Assembly: GCF_051020765.1 (NCBI RefSeq)
Contig: NW_027469117.1
Location: forward strand, 372,001-436,000
Source of the DNA: Lasioglossum baleicum
Taxonomy: Eukaryota > Arthropoda > Insecta > Hymenoptera > Halictidae
Reading direction: 5' to 3'
DNA length: 64,000 bases
Shown: piece by piece, positions 36,801 to 47,985 of the stretch
How the letters are laid out: each line of letters opens with the position of its first letter
How positions within the stretch are numbered: position 1 is the first letter of the stretch
Program-made: the position numbers and the translations under genes
Notes under the pieces: model-generated
Database searches by the model: none
Seen by the model: the letters and a program-made list of their open reading frames with translations, nothing else
Told to the model about the DNA's origin: nothing

Positions 36801-37963
36801 TGTAACAGACCTGTACGGTGCAGGCCTGTTACTAAGAGACACGCGCCGAACACCGCCGACCGACACCGAGAACCGCCGAACACGCCGTATACACGCATCG
36901 CGTCACGACGTACAGTCCCGCGCTCCGAGACACATTCGGCGGGAAACGGACGTCGAGGTTCGGCCATCTTGGCGGACACGGAAATACGACGTCACACATC
37001 CGCGTTCCCCCACGCCAGTTCCCCCACCACCAACCTAGGCCTATAAAAGGCGATGCAAACGAGGCACGGGCCTCTTTTCCATCCTAGCCAGCAGCTAGGA
37101 GCCTTCTCCAGAATAGTGGTACGTATCGCTATTCACTCTTCCTAAAATTCCCACGCTCTCGACGTCGAGCTACCGACAGCATCGGCCTCCTCGACATCGA
37201 CAGTTCCCACGGCGGGTACAGCATACTCGCCGAACAGAGAAGACAGCATCTTCTCTGCCGTTCGGCCAGCCGCCGAACCCAGTCTCTCAAGGCAGCACCT
37301 TGAGAACTCCGTCAGCCACGGAGACGTTCAAATGAAAGGGACTGCATCTCTTTCGTTTGTCGTAGAACCTTCACGAGCCCATCCCGACTCGTGGTAGGGT
37401 TTCCCGGACCAATCCCGCCTGTATCCTGAACGGAAAAGACAGCATCTTTTCTGCCGTTCGGCCAGCCGCCGAACCCAGTCTCTCGAGGCAGCACCTCGAG
37501 AACTCCGTCAGCCACGGAGACGTGTAAATGAAAGGGACAGCATCCCTTTCGTTTATCGTAGAACCGCCACGAGGTCATCCCGACTCGTGGTAGGGTTTCC
37601 TGCACCATCCTCGCCTGTACCCTGAGTCGTTATCCGTACAGATCGCCGGGCACGCGCCGCGACGCCCCGATCTCACGACGCCGGTAAACCCACGCACCAG
37701 TTACGCGAACGGACGGCCACGCGCCGCGACTCGCGACCCGCGATAGGTTCATGCACCAATTATATCCGGTCCCGCGAAAGTACCTGTAGTGAGGCCCGAA
37801 AATATATAAATACATCGTCGTTATTCCTCGCCCCGCGCACTGAGTCATTTTCAGCTTCCGTCGATTCTCTCGCCAGTGATCGAACCTGGCTCGGCGAGCT
37901 ATTCAGCACGAGAGGACACGACCACCGTGGCAGACGCATCTCGCCGGAAGCAGAACCGTTACA
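36801..37963 (+). repeat. Family B LTR 2 (1163 bp), shared by units 1 and 2
   Basis: Same start, end, length and hairpin array as LTR 1; I saw no differences. It serves as 3' LTR of unit 1 and 5' LTR of unit 2. Confidence 0.95.
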
Positions 37964-37991
37964 TGTAGCGTTCCTTTGATCGAACGCTACA
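37964..37991 (+). other. 28-bp palindromic insertion between LTR 2 and its primer site
   Basis: TGTAGCGTTC and GAACGCTACA form a perfect 10-bp stem around CTTTGATC. Twenty of the 28 bases (37970-37989) are the exact reverse complement of 38111-38130 in the downstream leader. Units 1 and 3 lack the insertion. Confidence 0.9.
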
Positions 37992-38009
37992 TGGCGCCCG
38001 AACAGGGAC
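37992..38009 (+). promoter_or_regulatory. Primer binding site of unit 2, displaced 28 bp from the LTR
   Basis: TGGCGCCCGAACAGGGAC, identical to the site in unit 1, but no longer adjacent to the LTR end. Confidence 0.9.
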
Positions 38010-38306
38010 TGGGTGCGAAAATCACGCGTCGGAATAACGGCCACGTGGCCGAATTTCGAGGTTAACGTGCGGACACCTCGCCGGTCGGAAGTGATGCATC
38101 GCGCGCGACATCTAGCGTTCGATCAAAGGAACCAGTGAAACCGGACAAGCGTGACAGTCCGCGACATCTAGTGTCGACCGATAGTGACAGTGCCAATGAA
38201 CACGAGTGAGAGTGCGCGCCATCTCGGGACGCACGGCGTTACTGCAACCGCGCGGGCAGATTCAAACCGCGGCACGTCTCCAGGGACCAAGTGCAGGCAA
38301 TAGGGC

Positions 38307-39413
38307 ATGCCACAACGCCCTGCACAAGTCACCGCGATACAAGTGAAGCGAATACTGGCCGAACTGCGGCGCCTACGAGTATCAATCACCGGAACCCCGG
38401 AGGAACTCCGCCAACATTGGGAGAACTGTATCCGCACACAGACGGAGGATCTGTTCTGCATACCCGAGCAACTGTTCAGAATGGACGAACCGAAACCAGC
38501 GGCCAGTGGGCCGCCCGCACAAACGCCCATACAAACACCCGCACAAACCTTCATCACCGTCGAGCCACCGAACGACCCAGGAAGGAACATGGATCGCATG
38601 CGTAAATGGGCATGTACCACTGACGGAAAGGACCCGCACGCGTTCGTAGAACGGCTCGCGGAGTTGCAGGAGGCCTACTGCCTCTCCGACGCGGAATTGT
38701 TGCGAGGGGTTACCGAGCTGGTACGTGGAGACGCCCAGGTTTGGTATCGTAATAGCAAACATGGAATTACCACATGGACGGACTTCAAGAAAAAGTTCAT
38801 AGCTAATTTCTCCGCGGAGCAGACACAGTTACAGCGGGAACGAGAGGCCCGTGAACGTACTCAGAAACCCGGAGAGCCGTTCCAGAAGTATATGCACGCC
38901 CTAATCACGCTGATGCGACGGGCCGACATCCCGACCACCGATTACCTGGAAACGGTATACGAAAATATGCTGCCAGAGCATACCGTCGTGATTAACCCGG
39001 CCCACGTTAAAGACCTGGACGACCTACTGGGCCAGGTCCAACGGATCGAGAGGGCACTCGAGCGAAAGAATAAAATACAGAAGCCTCTCGCCCGGAGCTC
39101 CGCCTACGAAGCCGGTCCGGAGCATCGCACGACCGACGTGGCGGCCACGTACAATACCGGTCAGCAACCGGCAAACACAGCGGGCCCGTCGAACGACACA
39201 TACAGCCCCGTCACGCACTGCTGGCGGTGCAAACAGCGGGGGCACAACCGCTTCGAGTGTCGGAATATATATCGACGATTCTGTGCACGGTGCGGCCGAG
39301 ACGGAATACTCACACGAGAGTGCCACCCACCAGGTAATCAACACACCGGACAACCGTCGGGAAACGGGCCAAGGGGCGCGGCCCAATTGAACGACCGCAG
39401 GCCCCCGCAATAA
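38307..39413 (+). CDS. gag: Gag, gypsy family B copy 2
   Basis: The predicted protein is identical to copy 1 (368 aa) with the same knuckles CWRCKQRGHNRFEC and CARCGRDGILTREC. The GGGAAAC slippery site lies at 39359-39365. The frame is intact, so the unit looks recent. Confidence 0.9.
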   Translation: MPQRPAQVTAIQVKRILAELRRLRVSITGTPEELRQHWENCIRTQTEDLFCIPEQLFRMDEPKPAASGPPAQTPIQTPAQTFITVEPPNDPGRNMDRMRKWACTTDGKDPHAFVERLAELQEAYCLSDAELLRGVTELVRGDAQVWYRNSKHGITTWTDFKKKFIANFSAEQTQLQREREARERTQKPGEPFQKYMHALITLMRRADIPTTDYLETVYENMLPEHTVVINPAHVKDLDDLLGQVQRIERALERKNKIQKPLARSSAYEAGPEHRTTDVAATYNTGQQPANTAGPSNDTYSPVTHCWRCKQRGHNRFECRNIYRRFCARCGRDGILTRECHPPGNQHTGQPSGNGPRGAAQLNDRRPPQ

Positions 39414-42400
39414 ATTATACACCCCGGCCACTATTATCCATCCTGATTCTCGGCCGGCAGGTAGAAGCCCTCCTGGACACAGGGGCACAATTGTCGTGCG
39501 TCAATGAGGAAGTACAGCAGTGGGCCCGGGAACAGGGCATCACCCCACAGACCACGAACGGCCTGGTCGGCCTGGCCGACGGGTCAAACACACGTCCGAA
39601 TGGCACGTTGCGCCTCCCGTTTATCACCATGGGGTACGAGTGGGAACACGAGTTCACCATATTGCCGAAGATGGGACCGCAGGTACTCCTGGGCATCCAG
39701 ACAATTGCCGCATTAGGAATTCAATTACGGCCACCGGCCGATATTGCCTCATGGCCCGTGGCGTACCTCGCCGAAACAAAACCAGATCTGGAAACGGGTT
39801 TACGCACCCCCAGCGCCGAGGATCGTGAACGACTGGACGATTTTCTTGCCGGCGAAATGGAACTGTTTAAAACAGTGCCCGGACGCACCAACCTCGTTCA
39901 GCACCGAATCAAGTTGACAGACGAAACGCCGATAAAACAACGGTACCGCCCGCGGAATCCAGCGATGCAGGCCGTCATCGACACCGAAGTCGAAGCAATG
40001 CTACGGGACGGAGTGATCGAGCCCTCCAGCAGCCCTTGGAGCTCGCCAGTGGTGGTGGTAAAAAAAAAAGACGGGAAGCCACGATTCTGCGTCGACTTCA
40101 GGAAACTCAATGAACGTTCGGAAAAAGATGCGTACCCGTTACCGCATATACAAGCGACGCTCGACAAGCTACGCGGCGCCAAATTCCTGACAACGCTCGA
40201 CCTAAAGAGCGGATACTGGCAGGTACCCCTGGAAGACAGTAGTCGACCACTGACAGCGTTCACGGTACCCGGGAAAGGGCTGTTCCAATTTAAAGTAATG
40301 CCGTTCGGTCTGCACTCGGCGCCAGCGACGTTTCAGCGACTGCTCGACCGAGTCATCGGCCCGGAACTAGAACCGTATGCGTTCGCATATCTGGACGACA
40401 TTATTACTGTCAGTCCGACGTTCGAAGCTCACCAGCAGCATCTGCGTGAGGTCTTCAAACGCCTGCGAGCCGCCGGACTCAGGCTAAACCCAGATAAGTG
40501 TCACTTCTGTGTGGACAGCCTCCGATACTTGGGACACGTGGTCGACCAACGAGGGATACGCACCGATCCAGAAAAGACAGACGCGATCGCCAAAATTGCG
40601 ACGCCGAAGAACATCCGAGACGTACGACGATTCCATGGGATGGCGTCATGGTATCGCCGGTTCGTGCCCAAGTTCGCCGAACTGATGGAACCACTGACCA
40701 AACTCACCCGTAAGAACGCGAAGTGGAGGTGGTCCGAGGCCGAAGAAACCGCGTTCCAGGAAATGAAGCGACGACTCGTCGCCGCCCCGATACTGGCGTG
40801 CCCAAATTTTTCGGAGCGTTTTACGCTCCAAACGGACGCCAGCGACCATGGACTGGGCGTAGTCCTGACCCAAGGCACAGGAGACGAGGAAAGGGTCATC
40901 GCTTACGCGAGCCACACCCTCAGTATGACCGAGCGGAACTACAGTGCGACGGAGAAAGAGTGCCTCGCCGTCGTATGGGGCATACGGAAGATGAAACCGT
41001 ACATCGAAGGATACCAGTTTACCGTCGTGACAGACCACCAGGCACTCCGTTGGCTGCAGCAGATCGACAACCCGACGGGACGGCTCGCAAGATGGGCCCT
41101 CGAACTGCAGCAGTACGATTTCGATATTGAATATCGACCCGGAAAACTCAACTACGTCGCCGATGCGCTCTCCAGAAACACTCCAGTACCAGAAGTAAAT
41201 CTGCTCCAGTCGAAACAGCGCACCGACACGTGGTACCAGAAAAAGATCGAAGCAGTCCGCCAAAACCCCGCGTCCGTTCCAGATTACCAGATACGCGAGG
41301 GGAAACTGTTTCGACACCTGTTACACCAGCTCGACTACAACGAACCAACGGCCAGCAACGCCTGGAAGATGTGCGTGCCGGCGGGGGAAAGGGAGGCCCT
41401 CCTCCACCAACACCACGACGACCCCACCGCCGGACACCTCGGCATAGCCAAAACAATTGTTCGCCTGGCGCAAAGATACTACTGGCCCGGAATGTTTAGG
41501 GAGGTGGCCCGCCATGTTCGCTGTTGCTCGAGCTGTCAACAATACAAGACAGCACCACAGCAGCCAGCGGGACACATGCACGCAAACCCCGGAACACAAC
41601 CGTGGCACACGGTCTCCATCGACCTCGTCGGCCCTCTGCCACGTTCACGCCGGGGACACATATGGCTGCTGGTCGCTCTCGATCGTTTTTCGAAGTGGGT
41701 CGAACTCACGCCACTTCGAAAAGCCACCAGCGCCGCCGTCACCGCGGCCATTCTGAAGGATGTCGTCCTCCGACACGGAGCACCAGAAATTATCATCACT
41801 GATAACGGACGCCAGTTCATCGGCAAACCCTTCACCGAAATGCTGCGGGCCTCGGGAACTCAACATCGACGCACGCCACCGTACTCGCCCCATTGTAATC
41901 CGGTCGAAAGGGCCAACAAGGTCGTTAAGACCATGCTCGCTCAATATACCGAGAACCACCATGAGCGATGGGACGAGAAGCTGGACGAAGCACGATTTGC
42001 CATTAACACGGCATGGCACGAGTCAACAGGGTACAGTCCGGCGTACCTCAACCAAGGGAGGGAGCTACGACCACCCGGGCAGCACCCGGCTGGAGACAGC
42101 TCCGAACCAGCAACACAGAGGTGGGAAAATCTCCGTGAGGCTCAGGAATTGGCCAGGCTGCACCTGGCCAAAGCATTTGGTCGCCAGGAGAAACACTACA
42201 ACCTGCGGCACCGCGAATGGAAACCCGCCGTCGGCGAGAGCGTTTGGAAAAGAGAACATACGCTCTCGGACAAAGGGGCCGGCATCGCCGCGAAGCTCGC
42301 TCCGAAGTACAGCGGTCCGTACACGGTCGGACGCATTGTGTCACCGGTCATCGTCGACCTCCGGGACACTAAGGGGAAGTGGGCACGACACATTCACGTG

Positions 42401-43981
42401 CAAGACCTGAAACCCCATGCGAGGGGCGCCAAGGGGTCCGGAGAGGACGAGGAGAGTACGGCGGAGGGCGCCGCAGAAGGGACCGCCTCGAACACCAATT
42501 CTGGCGGAGCGCCACCACCACGGCGACGCGGCCGACCACGAAAAATAACAAACATTGTTCATCTTTGTCATAGGCAAGCAGCTCCAAAATCGCAGCACCC
42601 ACCGCAGCAGCAGCGACGACACGCCAGCACGAGGGAAAAGATGGATGATTTTTACGGGGACCTCCGCGACCTGTTCGACGAGCCGTCGAACGTCGACGAG
42701 AGACCACCCACGCCGACCATCCCGGAATGGGCAACGCGGACATCGGTGACCGCAGCTACGGTCACCGGTGCCACCGAGGATACAACGATGGAGACCGGGA
42801 GACCCACAACGGCGACTGCGACGGAATCTTCCGTACGCCAAGCCGTGCGCTCACGCACCACCGCCAGGGGAGAGGAGGGGCCCACCGGCCGCCACGTGGT
42901 GCGCACACGCACAGCGGCAGAGCGGAAGATGGAAGTCACGGCTCGGAAGGCCACCCGTCCCCAACCGGTGACCACTTCGAAGCGGCCCTCTACCGCTAAG
43001 CCCGCGGGGACAACAAGGGATACTGAGGCGGGAAGGGGAGCCACCTCGGCACCGAAAACGACGGCCGCCGCACGGCCGAAGTCCACCACACCACGAATAC
43101 GAGCGGTTACGTGGTTTCCCACCCCAATACGACTCGTGGCCAGACGGCCAGCGCCCGCCGTGGCCAGTGGCATCGCCCCGGTGGATACCCTGCCGCCGGC
43201 AACAATAGAGGACCACCGCGAACGGGCCGGTCATCCGCCGTCCGTCCAACCTCACCGGATAGAAACTCCAGAGCCGGCGAAATGGTGGCCCAACGAACCA
43301 CTGACACCCAAGGCCGAGCGGAGGAACCGATCAACATCCAGGGCGCGGCGCCACAACGCCCTACTGCCAAGGCCCCAACGGGCACGGACCCCAGCCGGGC
43401 CCACCCCGAAGGCGACGACGACAGGACAGCGGAAGCCGTCGGAAATCCCCGAACCAGAGGGTTTCGAGACGCCCACACGGCAGCGTGGCCAATCCGCAGA
43501 CACGCCCACCAGCGCTCAACGACGTAGTACCGGCGACGCCGAGGGTACGGGTCGACAGCCTCGACCCGACCCACGGGCAGGGCCCACCCACGCACGCCCG
43601 GGGCCGGCCATCCCGCCTGCAACAGCAGCCCCGACAGAGACGACCACCAGGGAGCGACCCCCAGGGGTAATCCGGCCAAGTGTGGCGACGGCAACGGACC
43701 CGGAACTGCCGGAGGAGGAACAGCCGGGAAACAGCGGACAGCCGGTGGCACCATGGCGAAGGGCACCGGGGGCCCCTCGCCCGATCGCCTACGACGGAAG
43801 CTACGCACCGTGCCCCACGACGTGGTACCAGCTGCCTAACGGCCGCTACGTGGAGGTACCCAACAGGTGCGTCCAGACGAGGCGGTACCGTGCATCCCTC
43901 GAAGACGAGCGATGGATGCTGTTCTTCGAGCCGGACGGAAGACTGCGCCGGTGTAAGCGCCGAGATGGCGCCGGTAGGTAG
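39365..43981 (+). CDS. pol: Pol, gypsy family B copy 2
   Basis: It has the same domain order and catalytic motifs as copy 1 (LLDTGAQ, AYLDDII, DLVGP, TDNGRQF, NPVERAN), and the same long C-terminal tail. The one residue difference I noticed is Thr for Ile in an overlapping minus-strand or alternative reading near 42599 (CACC for CATC), which changes a single base in the tail region. The frame is intact. Confidence 0.95.
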   Translation, partial: RAKGRGPIERPQAPAINYTPRPLLSILILGRQVEALLDTGAQLSCVNEEVQQWAREQGITPQTTNGLVGLADGSNTRPNGTLRLPFITMGYEWEHEFTILPKMGPQVLLGIQTIAALGIQLRPPADIASWPVAYLAETKPDLETGLRTPSAEDRERLDDFLAGEMELFKTVPGRTNLVQHRIKLTDETPIKQRYRPRNPAMQAVIDTEVEAMLRDGVIEPSSSPWSSPVVVVKKKDGKPRFCVDFRKLNERSEKDAYPLPHIQATLDKLRGAKFLTTLDLKSGYWQVPLEDSSRPLTAFTVPGKGLFQFKVMPFGLHSAPATFQRLLDRVIGPELEPYAFAYLDDIITVSPTFEAHQQHLREVFKRLRAAGLRLNPDKCHFCVDSLRYLGHVVDQRGIRTDPEKTDAIAKIATPKNIRDVRRFHGMASWYRRFVPKFAELMEPLTKLTRKNAKWRWSEAEETAFQEMKRRLVAAPILACPNFSERFTLQTDASDHGLGVVLTQGTGDEERVIAYASHTLSMTERNYSATEKECLAVVWGIRKMKPYIEGYQFTVVTDHQALRWLQQIDNPTGRLARWALELQQYDFDIEYRPGKLNYVADALSRNTPVPEVNLLQSKQRTDTWYQKKIEAVRQNPASVPDYQIREGKLFRHLLHQLDYNEPTASNAWKMCVPAGEREALLHQHHDDPTAGHLGIAKTIVRLAQRYYWPGMFREVARHVRCCSSCQQYKTAPQQPAGHMHANPGTQPWHTVSIDLVGPLPRSRRGHIWLLVALDRFSKWVELTPLRKATSAAVTAAILKDVVLRHGAPEIIITDNGRQFIGKPFTEMLRASGTQHRRTPPYSPHCNPVERANKVVKTMLAQYTENHHERWDEKLDEARFAINTAWHESTGYSPAYLNQGRELRPPGQHPAGDSSEPATQRWENLREAQELARLHLAKAFGRQEKHYNLRHREWKPAVGESVWKREHTLSDKGAGIAAKLAPKYSGPYTVGRIVSPVIVDLRDTKGKWARHIHVQDLKPHARGAKGSGEDEESTAEGAAEGTASNTNSGGAPPPRRRGRPRKITNIVHLCHRQAAPKSQHPPQQQRRHASTREKMDDFYGDLRDLFDEPSNVDERPPTPTIPEWATRTSVTAATVTGATEDTTMETGRPTTATATESSVRQAVRSRTTARGEEGPTGRHVVRTRTAAERKMEVTARKATRPQPVTTSKRPSTAKPAGTTRDTEAGRGATSAPKTTAAARPKSTTPRIRAVTWFPTPIRLVARRPAPAVASGIAPVDTLPPATIEDHRERAGHPPSVQPHRIETPEPAKWWPNEPLTPKAERRNRSTSRARRHNALLPRPQRARTPAGPTPKATTTGQRKPSEIPEPEGFETPTRQRGQSADTPTSAQRRSTGDAEGTGRQPRPDPRAGPTHARPGPAIPPATAAPTETTTRERPPGVIRPSVATATDPELPEEEQPGNSGQPVAPWRRAPGAPRPIAYDGSYAPCPTTWYQLPNGRYVEVPNRCVQTRRYRASLEDERWMLFFEPDGRLRRCKRRDGAGR

Positions 43982-44728
43982 ACGCCCGTACACGGGTGAA
44001 ACGCGCGCCGTAACCCCTTCTCCCAGCCGGAGAAGGGCACTGGACACTGAAGCCGCTCAAACGCGGACCCGCGCAAATAGATCGTTTATTTTTTTTCTTC
44101 CGCGCCAAAGAGATTACTGTTATTGTTTTTTTCTCCCCTCCGGTCTGTAGGTCGAGCCAACACCAGAGATATGTGTAAGCACGCGCCGCAACCCCTTCCC
44201 CCGCCGGGGAGGGGCACTCGGGGTCAACGCGCAAATAGATCGTTTATTTCTTTTCTCGTCCGCGCCAAAGAGAGCATTTTTGTTGTTGTTTCGCCTTCGT
44301 TTCTTTTCCGTACGTCGAGCCGAGTCCGGAAACAGTTATAACCGCGCGACGTAACCCCTTCGCCCTGCCGGAGAAGGGCACTAGGTGTAAGCAGTCCAAA
44401 CGCGGACGCCCCGCGCAAATGGTTTTTTTTGTGTGCCATTTTGACCGCGCCTTCGACCGCGTCACCAAAACAACATGTATTTCTTTTTCTTTCTTTTTGC
44501 GACTTGGCGAACCAAGACTGAGTAGTTGTAAGGATGTTTTTCTGTCTCTATATAAATATATACGTCTATTGTGTTGTCCAACCCAGTACCGTTTACTCGT
44601 TACCTACCCCTAGATGTAAGGAACCGATACTACGCCGCCACATGTACACCAGGATACGACTGTCTTTCGTAACTTAATAAATGGGGCCTCGCTCTCTTGC
44701 TTTTCGCTGTCCTGAAGGGGGAGGGGGG

Positions 44729-45891
44729 TGTAACAGACCTGTACGGTGCAGGCCTGTTACTAAGAGACACGCGCCGAACACCGCCGACCGACACCGAGAA
44801 CCGCCGAACACGCCGTATACACGCATCGCGTCACGACGTACAGTCCCGCGCTCCGAGACACATTCGGCGGGAAACGGACGTCGAGGTTCGGCCATCTTGG
44901 CGGACACGGAAATACGACGTCACACATCCGCGTTCCCCCACGCCAGTTCCCCCACCACCAACCTAGGCCTATAAAAGGCGATGCAAACGAGGCACGGGCC
45001 TCTTTTCCATCCTAGCCAGCAGCTAGGAGCCTTCTCCAGAATAGTGGTACGTATCGCTATTCACTCTTCCTAAAATTCCCACGCTCTCGACGTCGAGCTA
45101 CCGACAGCATCGGCCTCCTCGACATCGACAGTTCCCACGGCGGGTACAGCATACTCGCCGAACAGAGAAGACAGCATCTTCTCTGCCGTTCGGCCAGCCG
45201 CCGAACCCAGTCTCTCAAGGCAGCACCTTGAGAACTCCGTCAGCCACGGAGACGTTCAAATGAAAGGGACTGCATCTCTTTCGTTTGTCGTAGAACCTTC
45301 ACGAGCCCATCCCGACTCGTGGTAGGGTTTCCCGGACCAATCCCGCCTGTATCCTGAACGGAAAAGACAGCATCTTTTCTGCCGTTCGGCCAGCCGCCGA
45401 ACCCAGTCTCTCGAGGCAGCCCCTCGAGAACTCCGTCAGCCACGGAGACGTGTAAATGAAAGGGACAGCATCCCTTTCGTTTATCGTAGAACCGCCACGA
45501 GGTCATCCCGACTCGTGGTAGGGTTTCCTGCACCATCCTCGCCTGTACCCTGAGTCGTTATCCGTACAGATCGCCGGGCACGCGCCGCGACGCCCCGATC
45601 TCACGACGCCGGTAAACCCACGCACCAGTTACGCGAACGGACGGCCACGCGCCGCGACTCGCGACCCGCGATAGGTTCATGCACCAATTATATCCGGTCC
45701 CGCGAAAGTACCTGTAGTGAGGCCCGAAAATATATAAATACATCGTCGTTATTCCTCGCCCCGCGCACTGAGTCATTTTCAGCTTCCGTCGATTCTCTCG
45801 CCAGTGATCGAACCTGGCTCGGCGAGCTATTCAGCACGAGAGGACACGACCACCGTGGCAGACGCATCTCGCCGGAAGCAGAACCGTTACA
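44729..45891 (+). repeat. Family B LTR 3 (1163 bp)
   Basis: Same ends and length as LTRs 1 and 2. One substitution that I noticed, A to C at 45421, changes a hairpin loop from CAGCA to CAGCC and leaves the stem intact. Confidence 0.95.
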
Positions 45892-46844
45892 TGGCGCCCG
45901 AACAGGGACCCGATCGGCCAGGAACGGCCGCCGCACGGCCGAAGTCCACCACACCACGAATACGAGCGGTTACGTGGTTTCCCACCCCAATACGACTCGT
46001 GGCCAGACGGCCAGCGCCCGCCGTGGCCAGTGGCATCGCCCCGGTGGATACCCTGCCGCCGGCAACAATAGAGGACCACCGCGAACGGGCCGGTCATCCG
46101 CCGTCCGTCCAACCTCACCGGATAGAAACTCCAGAGCCGGCGAAATGGTGGCCCAACGAACCACTGACACCCAAGGCCGAGCGGAGGAACCGATCAACAT
46201 CCAGGGCGCGGCGCCACAACGCCCTACTGCCAAGGCCCCAACGGGCACGGACCCCAGCCGGGCCCACCCCGAAGGCGACGACGACAGGACAGCGGAAGCC
46301 GTCGGAAATCCCCGAACCAGAGGGTTTCGAGACGCCCACACGGCAGCGTGGCCAATCCGCAGACACGCCCACCAGCGCTCAACGACGTAGTACCGGCGAC
46401 GCCGAGGGTACGGGTCGACAGCCTCGACCCGACCCACGGGCAGGGCCCACCCACGCACGCCCGGGGCCGGCCATCCCGCCTGCAACAGCAGCCCCGACAG
46501 AGACGACCACCAGGGAGCGACCCCCAGGGGTAATCCGGCCAAGTGTGGCGACGGCAACGGACCCGGAACTGCCGGAGGAGGAACAGCCGGGAAACAGCGG
46601 ACAGCCGGTGGCACCATGGCGAAGGGCACCGGGGGCCCCTCGCCCGATCGCCTACGACGGAAGCTACGCACCGTGCCCCACGACGTGGTACCAGCTGCCT
46701 AACGGCCGCTACGTGGAGGTACCCAACAGGTGCGTCCAGACGAGGCGGTACCGTGCATCCCTCGAAGACGAGCGATGGATGCTGTTCTTCGAGCCGGACG
46801 GAAGACTGCGCCGGTGTAAGCGCCGAGATGGCGCCGGTAGGTAG
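45891..46844 (+). pseudogene. Deletion derivative: primer site fused in frame to the pol tail
   Basis: Sequence equivalent to about 30082-35132 of unit 1 is missing and replaced by 14 bases (45910-45923). An ATG that spans the LTR/PBS junction (45891) now reads through the primer site (MAPEQGPDRPG) directly into the pol tail frame. This gives a 317-codon ORF that ends with the same CPTTWYQLP and LRRCKRR module. No gag, protease, RT or integrase is left. Whether it is translated is unknown; the LTR promoter upstream is complete. Confidence 0.75.
45892..45909 (+). promoter_or_regulatory. Primer binding site of the deleted unit
   Basis: TGGCGCCCGAACAGGGAC, adjacent to LTR 3 as in unit 1. Confidence 0.9.
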
Positions 46845-47458
46845 ACGCCCGTACACGGGTGAAACGCGCGCCGTAACCCCTTCTCCCAGCCGGAGAAGGG
46901 CACTGGACACTGAAGCCGCTCAAACGCGGACCCGCGCAAATAGATCGTTTATTTTTTTTCTTCCGCGCCAAAGAGATTACTGTTATTGTTTTTTTCTCCC
47001 CTCCGGTCTGTAGGTCGAGCCAACACCAGAGATATGTGTAAGCACGCGCCGCAACCCCTTCCCCCGCCGGGGAGGGGCACTCGGGGTCAACGCGCAAATA
47101 GATCGTTTATTTCTTTTCTCGTCCGCGCCAAAGAGAGCATTTTTGTTGTTGTTTCGCCTTCGTTTCTTTTCCGTACGTCGAGCCGAGTCCGGAAACAGTT
47201 ATAACCGCGCGACGTAACCCCTTCTCCCTGCCGGAGAAGGGCACTAGGTGTAAGCAGTCCAAACGCGGACGCCCCGCGCAAATGGTTTTTTTTTTTTGTG
47301 TGCCATTTTGACCGCGCCTTCGACCGCGTCACCAAAACAACATGTATTTCTTTTTCTTTCTTTTTGCGACTTGGCGAACCAAGACTGAGTAGTTGTAAGG
47401 ATGTTTTGTTGTCTCTATATAAATATATACGTCTATTGTGTTGTCCAACCCAGTACCG
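46845..47458 (+). other. 3' UTR of the deleted unit, truncated
   Basis: It carries the three hairpin modules seen in other units; in the third (about 47219-47241) the stem is perfect (CCCTTCTCC-CTGCC-GGAGAAGGG). Similarity ends after CCAACCCAGTACCG, about 140 bp before the polypurine tract, and is replaced by CCCCGGGCGAG and a TA run. Confidence 0.85.
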
Positions 47459-47469
47459 CCCCGGGCGAG

Positions 47470-47498
<29 letters not shown>
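47470..47498. repeat. (TA)n microsatellite
   Basis: About 14 TA units at the broken end of the gypsy array. Confidence 0.95.
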
Positions 47499-47505
<7 letters not shown>

Positions 47506-47985
47506 CGGCGAGAATTTGCTCATATGAACAAAACCGACGCAACACGTCGGTACGACGTTACACTATCTTTCTATTTCAGGTTTGAGTTTTCTATTATAGA
47601 TACTGTTTGACGAAGATGCGCTTTCCGTCATACTATTATGTTATATGATATTATATATTATTTGGTATTCCATTATATCTTTTACGTTATTTGTAATAAA
47701 CGCCTTAATACCTGCTTTGTTTCCGTTTACTACCCTTGTCTAGGGTTATTCCTAGTTACGCTATTTCCTATCCTCTATTACTACTTGCTATGTTATACGA
47801 TACACTTCGCTCTTATCAATCGGGGCTCGAACCCCTTCTAATTCTTACTTTACTATTTAGTTTTTCAGTTGTTTGATCACTAATACTAGTTTTGTTCTAC
47901 TCGCTAGTTACCATTATCCTATATAAACGAGAGAGAGGTACTTAGAAACTAAATAACATAAATATACATACAAAATCTAAAGTTT
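47499..47985. other. AT-rich spacer
   Basis: No gene or repeat that I can support. GC content rises sharply at about 47990, where the R1-like remnant seems to begin. Confidence 0.3.

Larger units (their letters stand above)
28901..47458 (+). mobile_element. Head-to-tail array of gypsy family B elements: three LTRs, two full gag-pol units, one deleted unit
   Basis: LTRs at 28901, 36801 and 44729 share one orientation. Units between them are 7900 and 7928 bp, and the protein products of the two units differ by a single residue that I noticed (Ile/Thr, near 34671). The third unit retains only the LTR, primer site, the pol tail and part of the 3' UTR, and stops at about 47458 before any polypurine tract or fourth LTR. 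The 5' LTR is preceded by TATACCATA; without a terminal 3' LTR the target duplication cannot be checked. Confidence 0.9.
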
